This document shows, piece after piece, positions 9,052 to 18,202 of a stretch of 18,202 bases of DNA. The notes under the pieces were generated by a model. The model did not search any database, was not told the origin of the DNA, and saw only the letters and a program-made list of their open reading frames with translations. Numbering within the stretch: the stretch's first letter is position 1; every line of letters begins with the position of its first letter. The translations under genes and the position numbers were made by a program. The DNA is from Carex sylvatica. Its lineage: Eukaryota > Streptophyta > Magnoliopsida > Poales > Cyperaceae. The DNA lies in contig CAXKVR010000417.1 in the NCBI GenBank assembly GCA_964058845.1, positions 1 through 18,202 on the forward strand, in the 5' to 3' direction.

Positions 9052-12027
9052 GCAAGTCTAATCATAAATAATAAATCAAACAACAGCAAAAACATAATAA
9101 TATAAATATCAAGCATCAGACACATAGCAGATAAATAAACATATACATACATAACATATAATTTGATCCATCTCGGATCCAAATAACACAAACTAGAGAA
9201 GGAGATACATGATCTATCGAGCCCGTATATATAACACAGGAAATACGAGACTCGTAAACCTAATCAAAAGCCTAACCCTAACTAAGTCAAGTGGTGTGGC
9301 CCTCGGGGACAGCTCCTAACATCTCCTGCTGCGAACCGCCAAAATCTATACCTAAAACCCATGAAAAAAACTTGTGGTGAACGACGAATCACCCAGTATG
9401 TAACCCAGAATTACCTCATTAGGGATTCTCTACGGTCAAAGCACTTTTATTTATAAAATGAATACAATTTAAAATATGTACATGTGTTAACTTATATTAA
9501 TATCTAATATAATTTATAATATTTTTGAATGATACCATGATGCGATTATTCTATTATGATTATTCTATTATGCCAACATGGGGAATAAACTCAAAATAAA
9601 ATCAAGGTATAGTATCAGATATAAATCAAGTCGGAATCCAGTACTCATAGCACTGTGTGCCCCAAATATAATAATAATAACAATAATATGGATTTAAGTA
9701 AATCATCCCGTGCCGTGCCAATAGGATCAAAAGATCCAAATAATATAATCCAAGGACTGTGTTCAGAGAGCAATGATACACGTTGCCTAATGACATCGAG
9801 CATTGCCTAAAGTACTAACACACTAGCCGATGATTATATCAAAAATCTGGTGTGTCATCTCGCCTAACGATTCATCACCCAAACATATAAAATAGGAGAA
9901 ATCATACAATGTATGTCGTAAAATTGTTAATCTATTCCCTCATGAGCAGGAGAGAACTCTACCGTCCGGCTAGACCAATAGGAACAACATCAAGGCTCAC
10001 ATCCGGCCTTATGCACCACACATGATTCTACAAGGCTTGAGCCTAGCCCTTCGTCGACTCGACTTTAGAATCCCGTTCTAGGCAAAGTAGCTCCTAATGT
10101 AAGGAAGAAATAAATCTCGAATCGTATCGTGCCACAAAACTCGAGAACGGAACTGCTCACGTCAAATAGTAAAATGATCGAAAATGATACATAATCGAAA
10201 TTTATACATATAATATAAATTCTAAGGCCATCTGAGAATCAAGTAACACTCAACTCAGTTGCTGTCGGGCCGTCCCATGCCAAGTGACACCGAGACGGAA
10301 CGAAGTCACTCGACCTTACTCAACTCTCACCAATGCATGCATATACACGTAAAATAATAATAATATATTATTTTCTACAAGAAGAAGACAAACTAATAAC
10401 CTAATATTCTAATAATATATAACATTACTATTTTTCAAATACAGTAAATTCGGATTTTTTCAGGATTTATGCAATTCTACCTACAGTGTAGAAAGAATAA
10501 ACATGCTCTACAGTTTAATGCATCTACTTAAAATAAATAGTACAGATGTCAGGTCAGATGGATCGACGAGTAAGAGTACATCCATGAAAAGAATAATTCA
10601 GATATTCCACACCTGAGGAGGCTAGAGTCTCTGTGACTAACCGTCAGCGTATTACAACTAATTAGACTCTACGTTAAATTATGCTAACCCTCGCCCCAGC
10701 TAATGTGTTTTAGTAGTATTGTCGATTATTTCGAGTTTATAAAATTTACCAATTCATGTCATCGAGCTTAGCATTAATCTTAATTTATAATTTCGTCAGA
10801 TATTGATCATTCACTTTGATCTTAAATAAATCCTAATTTTAATCTAACTAATTTATATTTTATTAATTTAATTTGAAGATAAATTGCTTGTAAAAATTTA
10901 AATGTCAAATTATTTGCAAAAATAATTATTCGCAAGTTAAGGTAATTTTATACGGGTTCTAGCTAATTAACGTATTCTAATTATTTATCTACTTTGATTT
11001 ATTCCAACCGGTCGAAATTCAATTTCGAAAGTTAATTTATAATTAAAAATCTCTAATGCTATATATAAAAATATATTGATTGTATAATTATTTCTAATTT
11101 CATATTTAGTTTTAATATAGTTTAGTTATTTTATATTTTAGACGTGTAATTCTATTATAAAATTTTAAAAGTGAAGACTTAATTTAATTTACGTGTTTTC
11201 AATTATTTCTAAGTCGAGTAATTCGTTATTTTATAACTAATCTAATTTTACGCATAATTAGTCATTTCGAATCTAAGTCAAAATAATTATTTTCGTTGCT
11301 ATTTAGTTGTCCTTTATTAATTAGCAACGAGTTTTCATAAGTTTTGAAAATGTTTAAAAGAAATGTTTTTAATTTAAAAACTTATTAACAAACTTTTAAT
11401 TTATTTAAAATGTGTTGAGTGTTTTAATTTGGTTTGTTTTGGAATCATACAAGTATCCAATCAAGTTATATAGTATCTGTTCAAATTATGTTATGAGCTA
11501 TCATCGAGGCATCAAGACTCTGAACAGTATAATCATTTCCCAAACTAGTTTAAGTTTACGTAAGCATCCGATTTTAATTTGATTCCTTATAAAACTAAAA
11601 CTTTTAAAAGCCGCATCTTTATCCGAAAATTACGCCGTTTGGGAGAACCCAGGTACCATAATTAAATCTGTTAGGCCCATTTAATTAAAGGCCCAAGCCC
11701 CTTAGAATTTATTAATAAATTCAATTCGACCCAGCAGCATTAAAAGTCCAAATCAAATTTTCTTTTTTCTAATTATTATTTCTTTGCACAAGGGCCCAAA
11801 TCCCAAATATCAATTCAGCCTAATCTATACGCATGGGCCAAGCCCAAATCATAACAATTTGCACCTTGGCCCCTGATTTTAATAAAATTTGCCAAGGTCT
11901 GCATATTTGCACAAACAATCCTGAATTTATGTTATTTACACTTTGGTCCCTGTCAAGTCTAATTCTGGTAAAACAATCCATTCCATGCACTACCAGTAAC
12001 CACATAAGGCTCGAAGGCCAGTAAAAC

Positions 12028-12155
12028 AAACAAGCACACATGCACATATACCAGACAGAGACAAGAGGGAACAAGGAAAAATACCAGAAGGATCAAGGGG
12101 TACGCAAGTCAGCAAAAACACACAAGCACACATGCACATATACTAGACAGAAACA
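12028..12155. repeat. About 35-bp direct repeat with 92-base spacing
   Basis: ACAAGCACACATGCACATAT followed by AC(C/T)AGACAG occurs from about 12030 and again from about 12122. It is a local duplication in the non-coding LTR-like region, with no coding meaning seen. Confidence 0.75.
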
Positions 12156-12722
12156 ACACACCACACCAGAAAAGGCAGCACAAGGCAAAAATTCACCGCA
12201 AAGCGGCACGATTCAAGCAAACCTCAATTTCCATAAAAAGGCCGGTACCAATTTAATTATAGAAGCACAAATGTCACAACAACAATTCAAGAGTGTACCG
12301 GCCTCGATCAATCCACTAGTCGGTCGTTAAAATCAACAACCCGAGCCGACTAAACAATTAATTTTCACAACTCAAAGAGGGATTTTAAGAGGTGTTAGAC
12401 TAACCGAAAGAGAGGGCAATATCACAGAGGCAGCACAGTAAAAACAACCGCCAGTTCCAAGTCGAAAAGAACTCGCTCTTTGACAGTCAAGGATAGATCA
12501 ACCAACACAGAGTTTGCGTCTCTGAGCACCAAACTAGCGCTGAGAGACACCAGATAGAGCAAATGAGCACCAGAACTACTCACAGGAAACCCTAGATTTT
12601 TAGGGTTTCGGATTCTCCAAAAATTCAGAGGGAGAGAGAGCAAGAATAGAGAGAATCAAGCAAAAGTCTCAACACATGAGCAAAAGAGAACCAAACCAGC
12701 AAAGAGAGACAGAAAAATGGGC

Positions 12723-12728
12723 TTTATA
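12723..12728 (-). promoter_or_regulatory. TATAAA box on the - strand
   Basis: TATAAAG on the - strand sits upstream (in - strand terms) of a CT-rich segment with CTCTCTCCCTCTG near 12626-12640 and an AAACCCTA element near 12600. This is a plausible core promoter of the long LTR. A transcript start around 12690 is inferred only from spacing. Confidence 0.45.
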
Positions 12729-13179
12729 ATACCAGGGAATGCACTGGGCGGCAAGGACGGAGCAGGCGGGTACGGCCAAGCCCTCTGTCAGAGGGTAGGC
12801 ACGTTTCTAAGCACGAAAGTCACACTGGGTAGGTAATTCTCGCGCATAAACCAGCACTCGAGGGGACGGCTGATGGATCGATGGGACTGCAAGCGAGAGC
12901 GGGAAATGGGGGTTCTCGCAACAGGGTTACCTCATCTCCAGGAGGGATGAGAGGAACGGAGGTAGGGTCGGGGGTCGGGGGTCAGTGGGTCAAGAGAGGG
13001 AGAGGGATGTGTGTGTGGGGCGCGCCACACAGACAGAAGAGAGGGAGGGCTTCGCCCTTCTCTCGTGCGAACATGAGAGGAAGAGATGAGAAGGAGAAGT
13101 AGAGGGGTCGGACCCGAACCGTTTATCCATTGGGGCTAAGCCCCTGTACATTTAAAATGAAGGATGGAGATGATTTTAA

Positions 13180-13390
13180 GGATGTGTTTAGATGAAGATT
13201 TGAATTAGTGAGAATAGTAAACTAATTTAAATTTGAGATAGTGAGCTAATTTAATTTTTTTGGATTAATAAAATAGCATGTTAACTCACTAAAGATAAAC
13301 AAAAAATAGTTTTTTTTTGCTAATCCAAATACATTCAAACTAGTAACTAATTCGAGTTAGCACTATTTTTTGTCTCATTCAAACACAACC
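13180..13390. mobile_element. Tourist-like MITE (PIF/Harbinger type), 211 bp, TSD TAA
   Basis: The left terminus GGATGTGTTTAGATGA and the reverse complement of the right terminus, GGTTGTGTTTGAATGA, match at 13 of 16 bases. The element is flanked by TAA at 13177-13179 and TAA at 13391-13393, the expected trinucleotide target duplication of PIF/Harbinger MITEs. The interior is AT-rich, shows loose internal complementarity (GCTAATCCAAA against TTTGGATTAAT) and encodes nothing. It would need a transposase supplied from elsewhere. Confidence 0.75.
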
Positions 13391-13393
13391 TAA

Positions 13394-14028
13394 GATTCGT
13401 GTCAGATTTCAAATCCAATGATTCAGAAAATTTGAATATCCTATATAACGCGTTTAGTTTATTTTAAGAATTCAATTCCTTCGGAATTTCGAAACGAAGC
13501 TTCGTAGAAAATCAATAACATCATACGAATATTATCGAGTGTCAAATAATTTAATTTTAGAAGCCAAATAATTTGATGTTAAATGGTATACAGGTTTAGA
13601 TATTTATAATTATTAACTTAATTCATTGTAGTCCCTAAATAGTTTAAATTTTTGTATTTTATATATAAAACTATTATTTAATCTTCTTAATTCGTTTATT
13701 TTAAATTCCTAAAATTTGTATGTACAAAATTCGTATTTCGTTTGAAGTTTTTAGATTCGATAAATTACATCAGAACTTCTGATCGATCATTAATTTAATC
13801 ACAAATTTTATTTAATTAAAATTCTAATCACGTTTTAAAATTCTGGAATATAACAAGTTCCATCCAACAGCAATTATCAATCTAAGTTATGCACCAAATT
13901 CTAATTTAATATTAAAATACCATACAAACAAATACAAAACAATATCCAAAATTTTTATAAATACCCAAAAAAATTAATAAATTACGGAATCTACCATATT
14001 TTTTACAAAAATTCGAAATCTGCCCTGT
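13394..14028. other. AT-rich non-coding DNA
   Basis: No gene or clear repeat was found. A 12-bp perfect palindrome, ACGAAGCTTCGT, lies at 13494-13505. Base composition resembles 10700-11600, so this stretch may still belong to the LTR-like element, with the MITE inserted into it. Confidence 0.4.
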
Positions 14029-14209
14029 CCGGTTAACGGTTAACCGGACATTTGATTTATTTCCGCCGAATGGATTCCCGGATATTTTCAAAATAACCGG
14101 TTAACGGTGCACCGGACATTTGATAAAAGTCCGGTTAGTGGTTAACCGAACTGGATCCGGTTAACGGTGCACCGGAAATGTTGCATTTATTCGGTTATTG
14201 GTTGACCGG
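14029..14209 (+). promoter_or_regulatory. Array of five 19-bp near-palindromes upstream of the MULE TATA box
   Basis: Units start at 14029, 14097, 14131, 14157 and 14191. The first, CCGGTTAACGGTTAACCGG, is a palindrome apart from its centre base. Units 2 and 4 are identical (CCGGTTAACGGTGCACCGG); units 3 and 5 vary in the middle. Start-to-start distances are 68, 34, 26 and 34 bases. Units 1 and 2 also share the flank ACATTTGAT. The array ends 18 bases before the TATA element of the Mutator-like gene. Repeated palindromes in this position suggest dimer-binding sites for a regulator or for the transposase itself; that role is inference. Confidence 0.75.
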
Positions 14210-14226
14210 TTATTGGATTGCTTGGT

Positions 14227-14233
14227 TATATAA
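14227..14233 (+). promoter_or_regulatory. TATA box of the Mutator-like gene
   Basis: TATATAA lies within a GGTTATATAACC palindrome at 14224-14235, just after the 19-bp array. A transcription start near 14260 is expected from spacing. The sequence then loses its GGTTA words and becomes leader-like. Confidence 0.6.
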
Positions 14234-14257
14234 CCCAGTTAGTTTCCCTGACGAGCT

Positions 14258-14424
14258 ATCAGACCTCTCCGCAAATTTTTCCAGATAGCAAGACTTTCCT
14301 AACCTCCTTGCTACTTCTTCGTCTCTGGTGTGCGGGTACTTAAGTCCTCAGTCCTGGTTGGTGTGCAGATACTTCAGTTAATTTCATACGTGCTATCTTC
14401 AGATCTACGAAAAAGAAAAAAAAA
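14258..14424 (+). other. Probable 5' leader exon of the Mutator-like gene
   Basis: This moderately GC segment between the TATA box and a canonical splice donor (GTATGT at 14425-14430) holds no long reading frame. It contains a 33-base near-repeat of GGTGTGC..TACTT, at about 14327 and 14360. The exon start is inferred from TATA spacing only. Confidence 0.45.
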
Positions 14425-15654
14425 GTATGTTTTTTTTTTATTAATGAAATTATGCAAGTTGTTAATGTTTAAAATATTTCTGTAACTAGTTTTTTTTGTA
14501 GCTGCATTTTTTCAAAAATATCACATTTTTTTCAATAACTTGTTCTTAAATTTGTAATTTGTAATTTTTTTAGGGAATAAATTTTTAATTAATTTGTACT
14601 AATTTTGGTAGCTATATTTTTCAAAAATGACAAATTTATTTTGAATGACTTGTATTTTTTTTTTAATTTGTTCTTAAATTTGTATTTTTTTTTAGTGAAT
14701 AAATTTTTAATAAATTTTACTAATTTTTGTAGCTATATTTTTCAAAAATGAAAAATTTATTTCAATGACTTGTTTTTAAATTTGTAATTTGTAATTTTTT
14801 TAGGGAATAAATTTTTAATTAATTTGTACTAATTTTTGTAGCTATATTTTTCAAAAATGACAAATTTATTTCAATGACTTGTATTTTTTTTAATTTGTTC
14901 TTAAATTTGTATTTTTTTTAGTGAATAAATTTTTAATAAATTTTACTAATTTTTGTAGCTATATTTTTCAAAAATGAAAAATTTATTTCAATGACTTGTT
15001 CTTAAATTTGTAATTTATAATTTTTTTAGGGAATAAATTTTTAATTAATTTGTACTAATTTTTGTAGCTATATTTTTCAAAAATGACAAATTTATTTCAA
15101 TGACTTGTATTTTTTTTTAATTTGTTCTTAAATTTGTATTTTTTTTTAGTGAATAAATTTTTAATTAATTTGTACTAATTTTTGTAGCTATATTTTTCAA
15201 AAATGACAAATTTATTTCAATGACTTGTTCTTAAATTTGTAATTTGTAATTTTTTTAGGGAATAAATTTTTAATTAATTTGTACTAATTTTTGTAGCTAT
15301 ATTTTTCAAAAATGACAAATTTATTTCAATGACTTGTAATTTTTTTTAACTTGTTCTTAAATTTATATTTTTTTTTAGTGAATAAATTTTTACATATACC
15401 TTTAGTATATATGATATCATTTGTTATGTACCGTACTAAATTATACCTAAAGATTTAATTATTAAATTTGTCTTGACATATAATTTTTTTTTTTAAAAAC
15501 ATCATAAAAATTACTCATTCTTCGTACTTTATCATTCATACAAAAATAAATCAGTAAATTATTAGCTATCCATATATTTTTTTTAACTATCTATCTTTTT
15601 TGGACATTAAGATTTTTTTTAAAATTATGTTAATTATTATTTTTTTAATTACAG
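14425..15654 (+). other. Probable leader intron of the Mutator-like gene
   Basis: It begins GTATGT and ends TTTAATTACAG at 15654. The next segment, about 15655-15744, is purine-rich and could be a second leader exon; it holds a seven-codon uORF at 15690-15713. A further short intron may lie between about 15745 and 15880. Most of the intron is satellite. Splicing is predicted from motifs alone. Confidence 0.45.
14486..15390. repeat. Alternating two-monomer AT-rich satellite
   Basis: The landmark GTAGCTATATTTTTC occurs at 14608, 14729, 14838, 14955, 15064, 15184 and 15293, with a diverged first copy at 14498. Spacings are 110, 121, 109, 117, 109, 120 and 109, so a short monomer (about 109 bp) and a long one (about 120 bp, with an extra T-rich insert) alternate without exception. 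The higher-order period is about 229 bp and there are four dimers. Every monomer contains T-runs followed by AG, which resemble plant 3' splice sites. Confidence 0.92.
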
Positions 15655-15888
15655 ATACGAAGCACACGATCACACTCAGACGGAGAGAAATGAAGACACT
15701 CAGGCAAAGATAAAGGAAGATAAAAAAGAAAAAAGAAAAAAAGGTCATTTTTTATTAATTTGTAAATTATTTAGTTTTAGAAATTATGTTACTTATTATT
15801 TAATTTGTTATAAATAGTAGTTTATTATTTTTTATCCAGGTGTGGTTTTAAAATTGTAGTTTGTTATTCAGACGAATTAAAACAAAAA

Positions 15889-18202
15889 ATGACCGTCATC
15901 TGTGTGAGAATTTTTGTTGGAGGAGAAATCCTGTACAATGATGACGGAGTTTTTTACAGCACCCGACCTAAATACTCATTACCTATAACCATGGACCATA
16001 ACTTTGATTATCTCCAAAATGAGATTTATAAACTGATTGGGTATACCGTTAGTGAAGTAAATATGAAAATCCTAGTCAGGTTTAACATGTCTACCGATGG
16101 CCAACGTGACTATCAATTGGTACTAATAACAAACCAGCAATCGTTCGAAATAATTTTAGGAATTTTGGCGTCTTTTTCACAAAGGGTCCCGATTCTAGAG
16201 TTATTTGTAGAATTGGAACCGAACCATACCAGTTTTAATTCCCAATCAAATATGAACAGTGAGATACCTGAAACTCGATCTCGACCCAGTACGAGTAGGA
16301 ACCCTGAACCCATAACTCGATCCTGACCCAGTACCAGTCAGAATCCTGAACCCACAACTCGATCCCGACCCAGTACCAGTCGGGTTCGTAGACCAGTACC
16401 AATTCCAGATTTTGTTCCACCTGTGGATGCGATTGATGATGACAGTTTGGAGAGCGGAGATGAGATGCTCTCAGATGAGTCATCAGGTTTCGACAATGAC
16501 GTTAGAGCAATCAGACAGTCACAATCATGTAACCCGATAACTGGTCGGGACGATATGAGACATCCAGTTGATAGTTTCAATGACATATCCGGTTTTCGGC
16601 CTGCAGATATCGATTTTTTCAGCAGCTCAACCAGAACATTTGACAATCCATTAGCCAAAGGCCAAGTGTTTGAGTCGAAAGCGGCTTTAAAGGTAGCAAT
16701 AAATGAGTTTCATATCCAAAATAATTATGAATGTTTGGTTTCTAAAAGCGAAACTAAACGTTTAACTATAAAGTACAGAGATAATTTTTGCAAATTCAAG
16801 TTATCCGCGAAGCTTAACGGTCTTTCAGGATCTTGGATTATTACCAAACAAGCAATGCCTCATGTATGCAAAGTACCGGCAACACGTGCTGATCATCATC
16901 AGCTTACTGCAGAGATGATTGCCCTATCAATTGATGATGCAATTAGAAAGGATGTGTGCGCGCCTATAAATCATATCCGCAATTTGGTGAAAAAGAGTAC
17001 AAAAATGTAACACCTAAGTACAACAAATTATGGCGAGGCCGTGAGCTTGCTATTGCAAATCTGTTTGGTAGTTGGGAGAACTCGTACAACTTGCTTATTC
17101 CACTTTTGGAAGCCATACAAAGAAATAATCCAGGAACCAAATATTGTGTGACCTCGACCTCTATTGACGGAGAAACTGACAGGTATTTCAATCAAGCCGC
17201 ATGGGCATATGGGCCTTGTATTGCAGTGCTGCTGTTCCTCAGACCAGTGATTAGTACGATGCTTGTTTTATGTCAGGACGGTACCAAGGTAGATTGCTAA
17301 TGGCATGTATGTACGATGAGGAGAACCAATTACTTCCATTGGCTTTTGCAATTGTGGAGAAATAAAGCGCAGAAAACTGGGGGTTTTTTATGAGATGGTT
17401 GCGATTGGAAGTAATTGGAGATAATCATTTTTTTTGTGTCATCTCGGATAGACATTTGGGAATTAAATCCGTGTTCCAGAGTTCACTTCTCGGGTGGGAT
17501 GAGTCTACCGATCAATGTGTCCATCGGTATTATTCTCAACATGTTGCCGAGAACCTCTTCAAGCACGTGGGGCGAAACAGAGATGTAAGTGATAGGTTCA
17601 AAATTGGAGTAAACAAATGCAAACCTAGGAGATTGACAGAGATGTTTGAAGACTTCGAAGTTGGTTGTCCAAAGGCTATCGATTATCTTAACAAGGTGGG
17701 TAAGAGGGATCCTAACGATGAAGACGAGCTACCATGTCCAGATAAACTGTATCAAGCAATGGACGGAGGTCACCGATGGGGAATAATGACAATAAATGGG
17801 TCGGAGTCACTGAATGCTATTTTCAAAATTAGTCGGCGCTTGCCGGTTGCAGCAATCGTGGAGGACACATTTTATAAGTTGAATAGATGGTTTTATGAAC
17901 GGCGGAACAAAGCTTTAATGAGACTTCAACGAGGTGAGTTGTGGTCCGAAAGGGTAAGTGAGTTATTGCAAAAGCGTATCAATAAATCTCTGAACATGAC
18001 TGTGGTTCCTTACGGTAGATACATTGGGGTTTTTGAGGTCATGGTTAGGGGTGAAAAAATTCATGCAAGGCGTAATCAGCCAAGACTTAAGTATACCCGT
18101 AGAGATTTTGGGTATAGAGTTGTTGTCAGGGATAACAACAAGGCTGAGTGTGAATGTCAGAAGCCCCAACTGACCGGTATACCATGTTCTCATTTCATGG
18201 CA
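15889..18202 (+). pseudogene. Mutator-like element (MULE) transposase, MuDR type; broken, runs off the window
   Basis: The start at 15889 (MTVICVRIFVGGEILY) opens an N-terminal PB1/ubiquitin-like region to about 16220. A linker with 14-residue repeats and an acidic stretch (16430-16500) follow. The MuDR-type DNA-binding region is at about 16640-16890 (GQVFESKAALKVAINEFHIQ, ending HVC), then WRGRELAIANLFGSWENSY. The DDE core opens with DACFMSGRYQGRLLMA (Asp codon 17258) and contains VISDRHLG (Asp codon 17447). A SWIM finger, CxCx9CxH, spans 18149-18193. Such proteins bind the ends of their element in the nucleus and cut and paste it. Breaks: TGA at 16324-16326, a missing base near 16980, another near 17256, and TAA at 17363-17365. 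After 17366 the frame is open to the window end. A zinc-ligand Cys looks replaced by Tyr at 16774. It appears unable to give a full-length product. Confidence 0.9.
16273..16388 (+). repeat. 42-bp tandem repeat encoding a 14-residue linker
   Basis: Three copies start at 16273, 16315 and 16357, each beginning ACTCGATC and encoding TRSRPSTSRNPEPI or a variant; the third is partial. The CGA codon after the start of unit 1 and unit 3 is TGA in unit 2, which is the first stop of the transposase. It is a Ser/Pro/Arg-rich, probably disordered linker between the N-terminal region and the DNA-binding domain. Confidence 0.9.

Larger units (their letters stand above)
8980..13150 (-). mobile_element. Long LTR of a Ty3/Gypsy-type element (Tekay/Del-like?), - strand; right end uncertain
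   Basis: The left end on the + strand is TGTCACACCCCTAAACC, which read on the - strand gives an LTR ending GGGGTGTGACA, a form I associate with long-LTR plant Gypsy elements. No open reading frame of note occurs in roughly 4 kb, as expected of an LTR. On the - strand a TATAAA at 12723-12728 is followed by a CT-rich, leader-like stretch with an AAACCCTA motif near 12596-12610, consistent with U3 before and R-U5 after. No primer-binding site lies next to 8980, so this would be a 3' or solo LTR. The right boundary is a guess: TGTACA at 13145-13150 would give a TG start on the - strand, but no 5-bp target duplication matches GGTCC at 8975-8979. The sequence could also be another long non-coding repeat. 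Confidence 0.4.

Noticed and set aside
12040..12330. 96-codon + strand reading frame with THKHTCTYTRQ-type sequence
   Set aside because: Its apparent composition comes from a CACA-rich direct repeat in non-coding LTR-like DNA. No domain was seen.
12422..12643. 73-codon - strand reading frame
   Set aside because: It lies in the leader-like tract downstream of the - strand TATA box, is short, and matches no family. Chance opening is more likely.
12881..13102. 73-codon + strand Gly/Arg-rich frame
   Set aside because: It is low-complexity translation of a G-rich segment, antisense to the presumed LTR U3, with no recognisable motif.
14486..15390. CRISPR-like array
   Set aside because: Repeats are contiguous AT-rich monomers without unique spacers, in a plant nuclear context.
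16235..16658. Two - strand reading frames opposite the transposase
   Set aside because: Both are shadows of the + strand MULE frame; the WYWVGIELWVQDS repeats mirror the 42-bp linker repeat.
1..18202. tRNA, rRNA or other structured RNA genes
   Set aside because: No tRNA A/B boxes with matching acceptor stems and no rRNA-like segments were recognised by eye; a covariance-model scan would be needed to exclude small RNAs.

Overview
This window is plant nuclear DNA, most likely from a eudicot. The evidence is a many-exon gene with GT..AG introns that encodes the plant spliceosome WD40 protein PRL1, surrounded by typical plant transposons: a Copia LTR and gag, a long Gypsy-type LTR, a Tourist-like MITE and a Mutator-like transposase. 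All calls come from reading the sequence and from remembered family features. No database search was run.

Layout. At 1-429 lies the 3' part of a Copia-type LTR on the + strand. It abuts a decayed Copia gag on the - strand (430-1504), which suggests one element inserted into another. A GAG-rich leader-like stretch follows. At 2050-2367 is a stray copy of one PRL1 exon with its flanking introns. The main PRL1 locus runs from 3248 to 7559 on the + strand. Seventeen exons can be placed, and they cover the family from start to stop. Four lesions break the frame: a 1-base deletion in exon 1, a TGA in exon 2, an extra base in exon 6 and a 1-base deletion in exon 14. It therefore reads as an unprocessed, intron-containing pseudogene, or as a very badly assembled gene.

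From 7560 to 8783 there is AT-rich intergenic DNA with small degenerate repeats. Next come a GC-rich dispersed repeat with a hAT-like terminus (8784-8979) and about 4 kb of non-coding sequence read as a long LTR on the - strand (8980 to about 13150). A 211-bp MITE with a TAA target duplication sits at 13180-13390.

The right third is a single Mutator-like element gene on the + strand. It has five 19-bp near-palindromes (14029-14209), a TATA box (14227), a probable non-coding leader exon, a roughly 1.2-kb leader intron largely filled with an alternating two-monomer satellite (14486-15390), and a transposase reading frame from 15889 to beyond the window. The transposase shows an N-terminal PB1-like region, a MuDR-type DNA-binding region, a DDE core and a SWIM zinc finger. 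Two stops and two frameshifts break it. The palindromic promoter array and the satellite-filled leader intron are the least conventional structures here and the best candidates for something undescribed. Nothing in the window is a confidently intact protein-coding gene.
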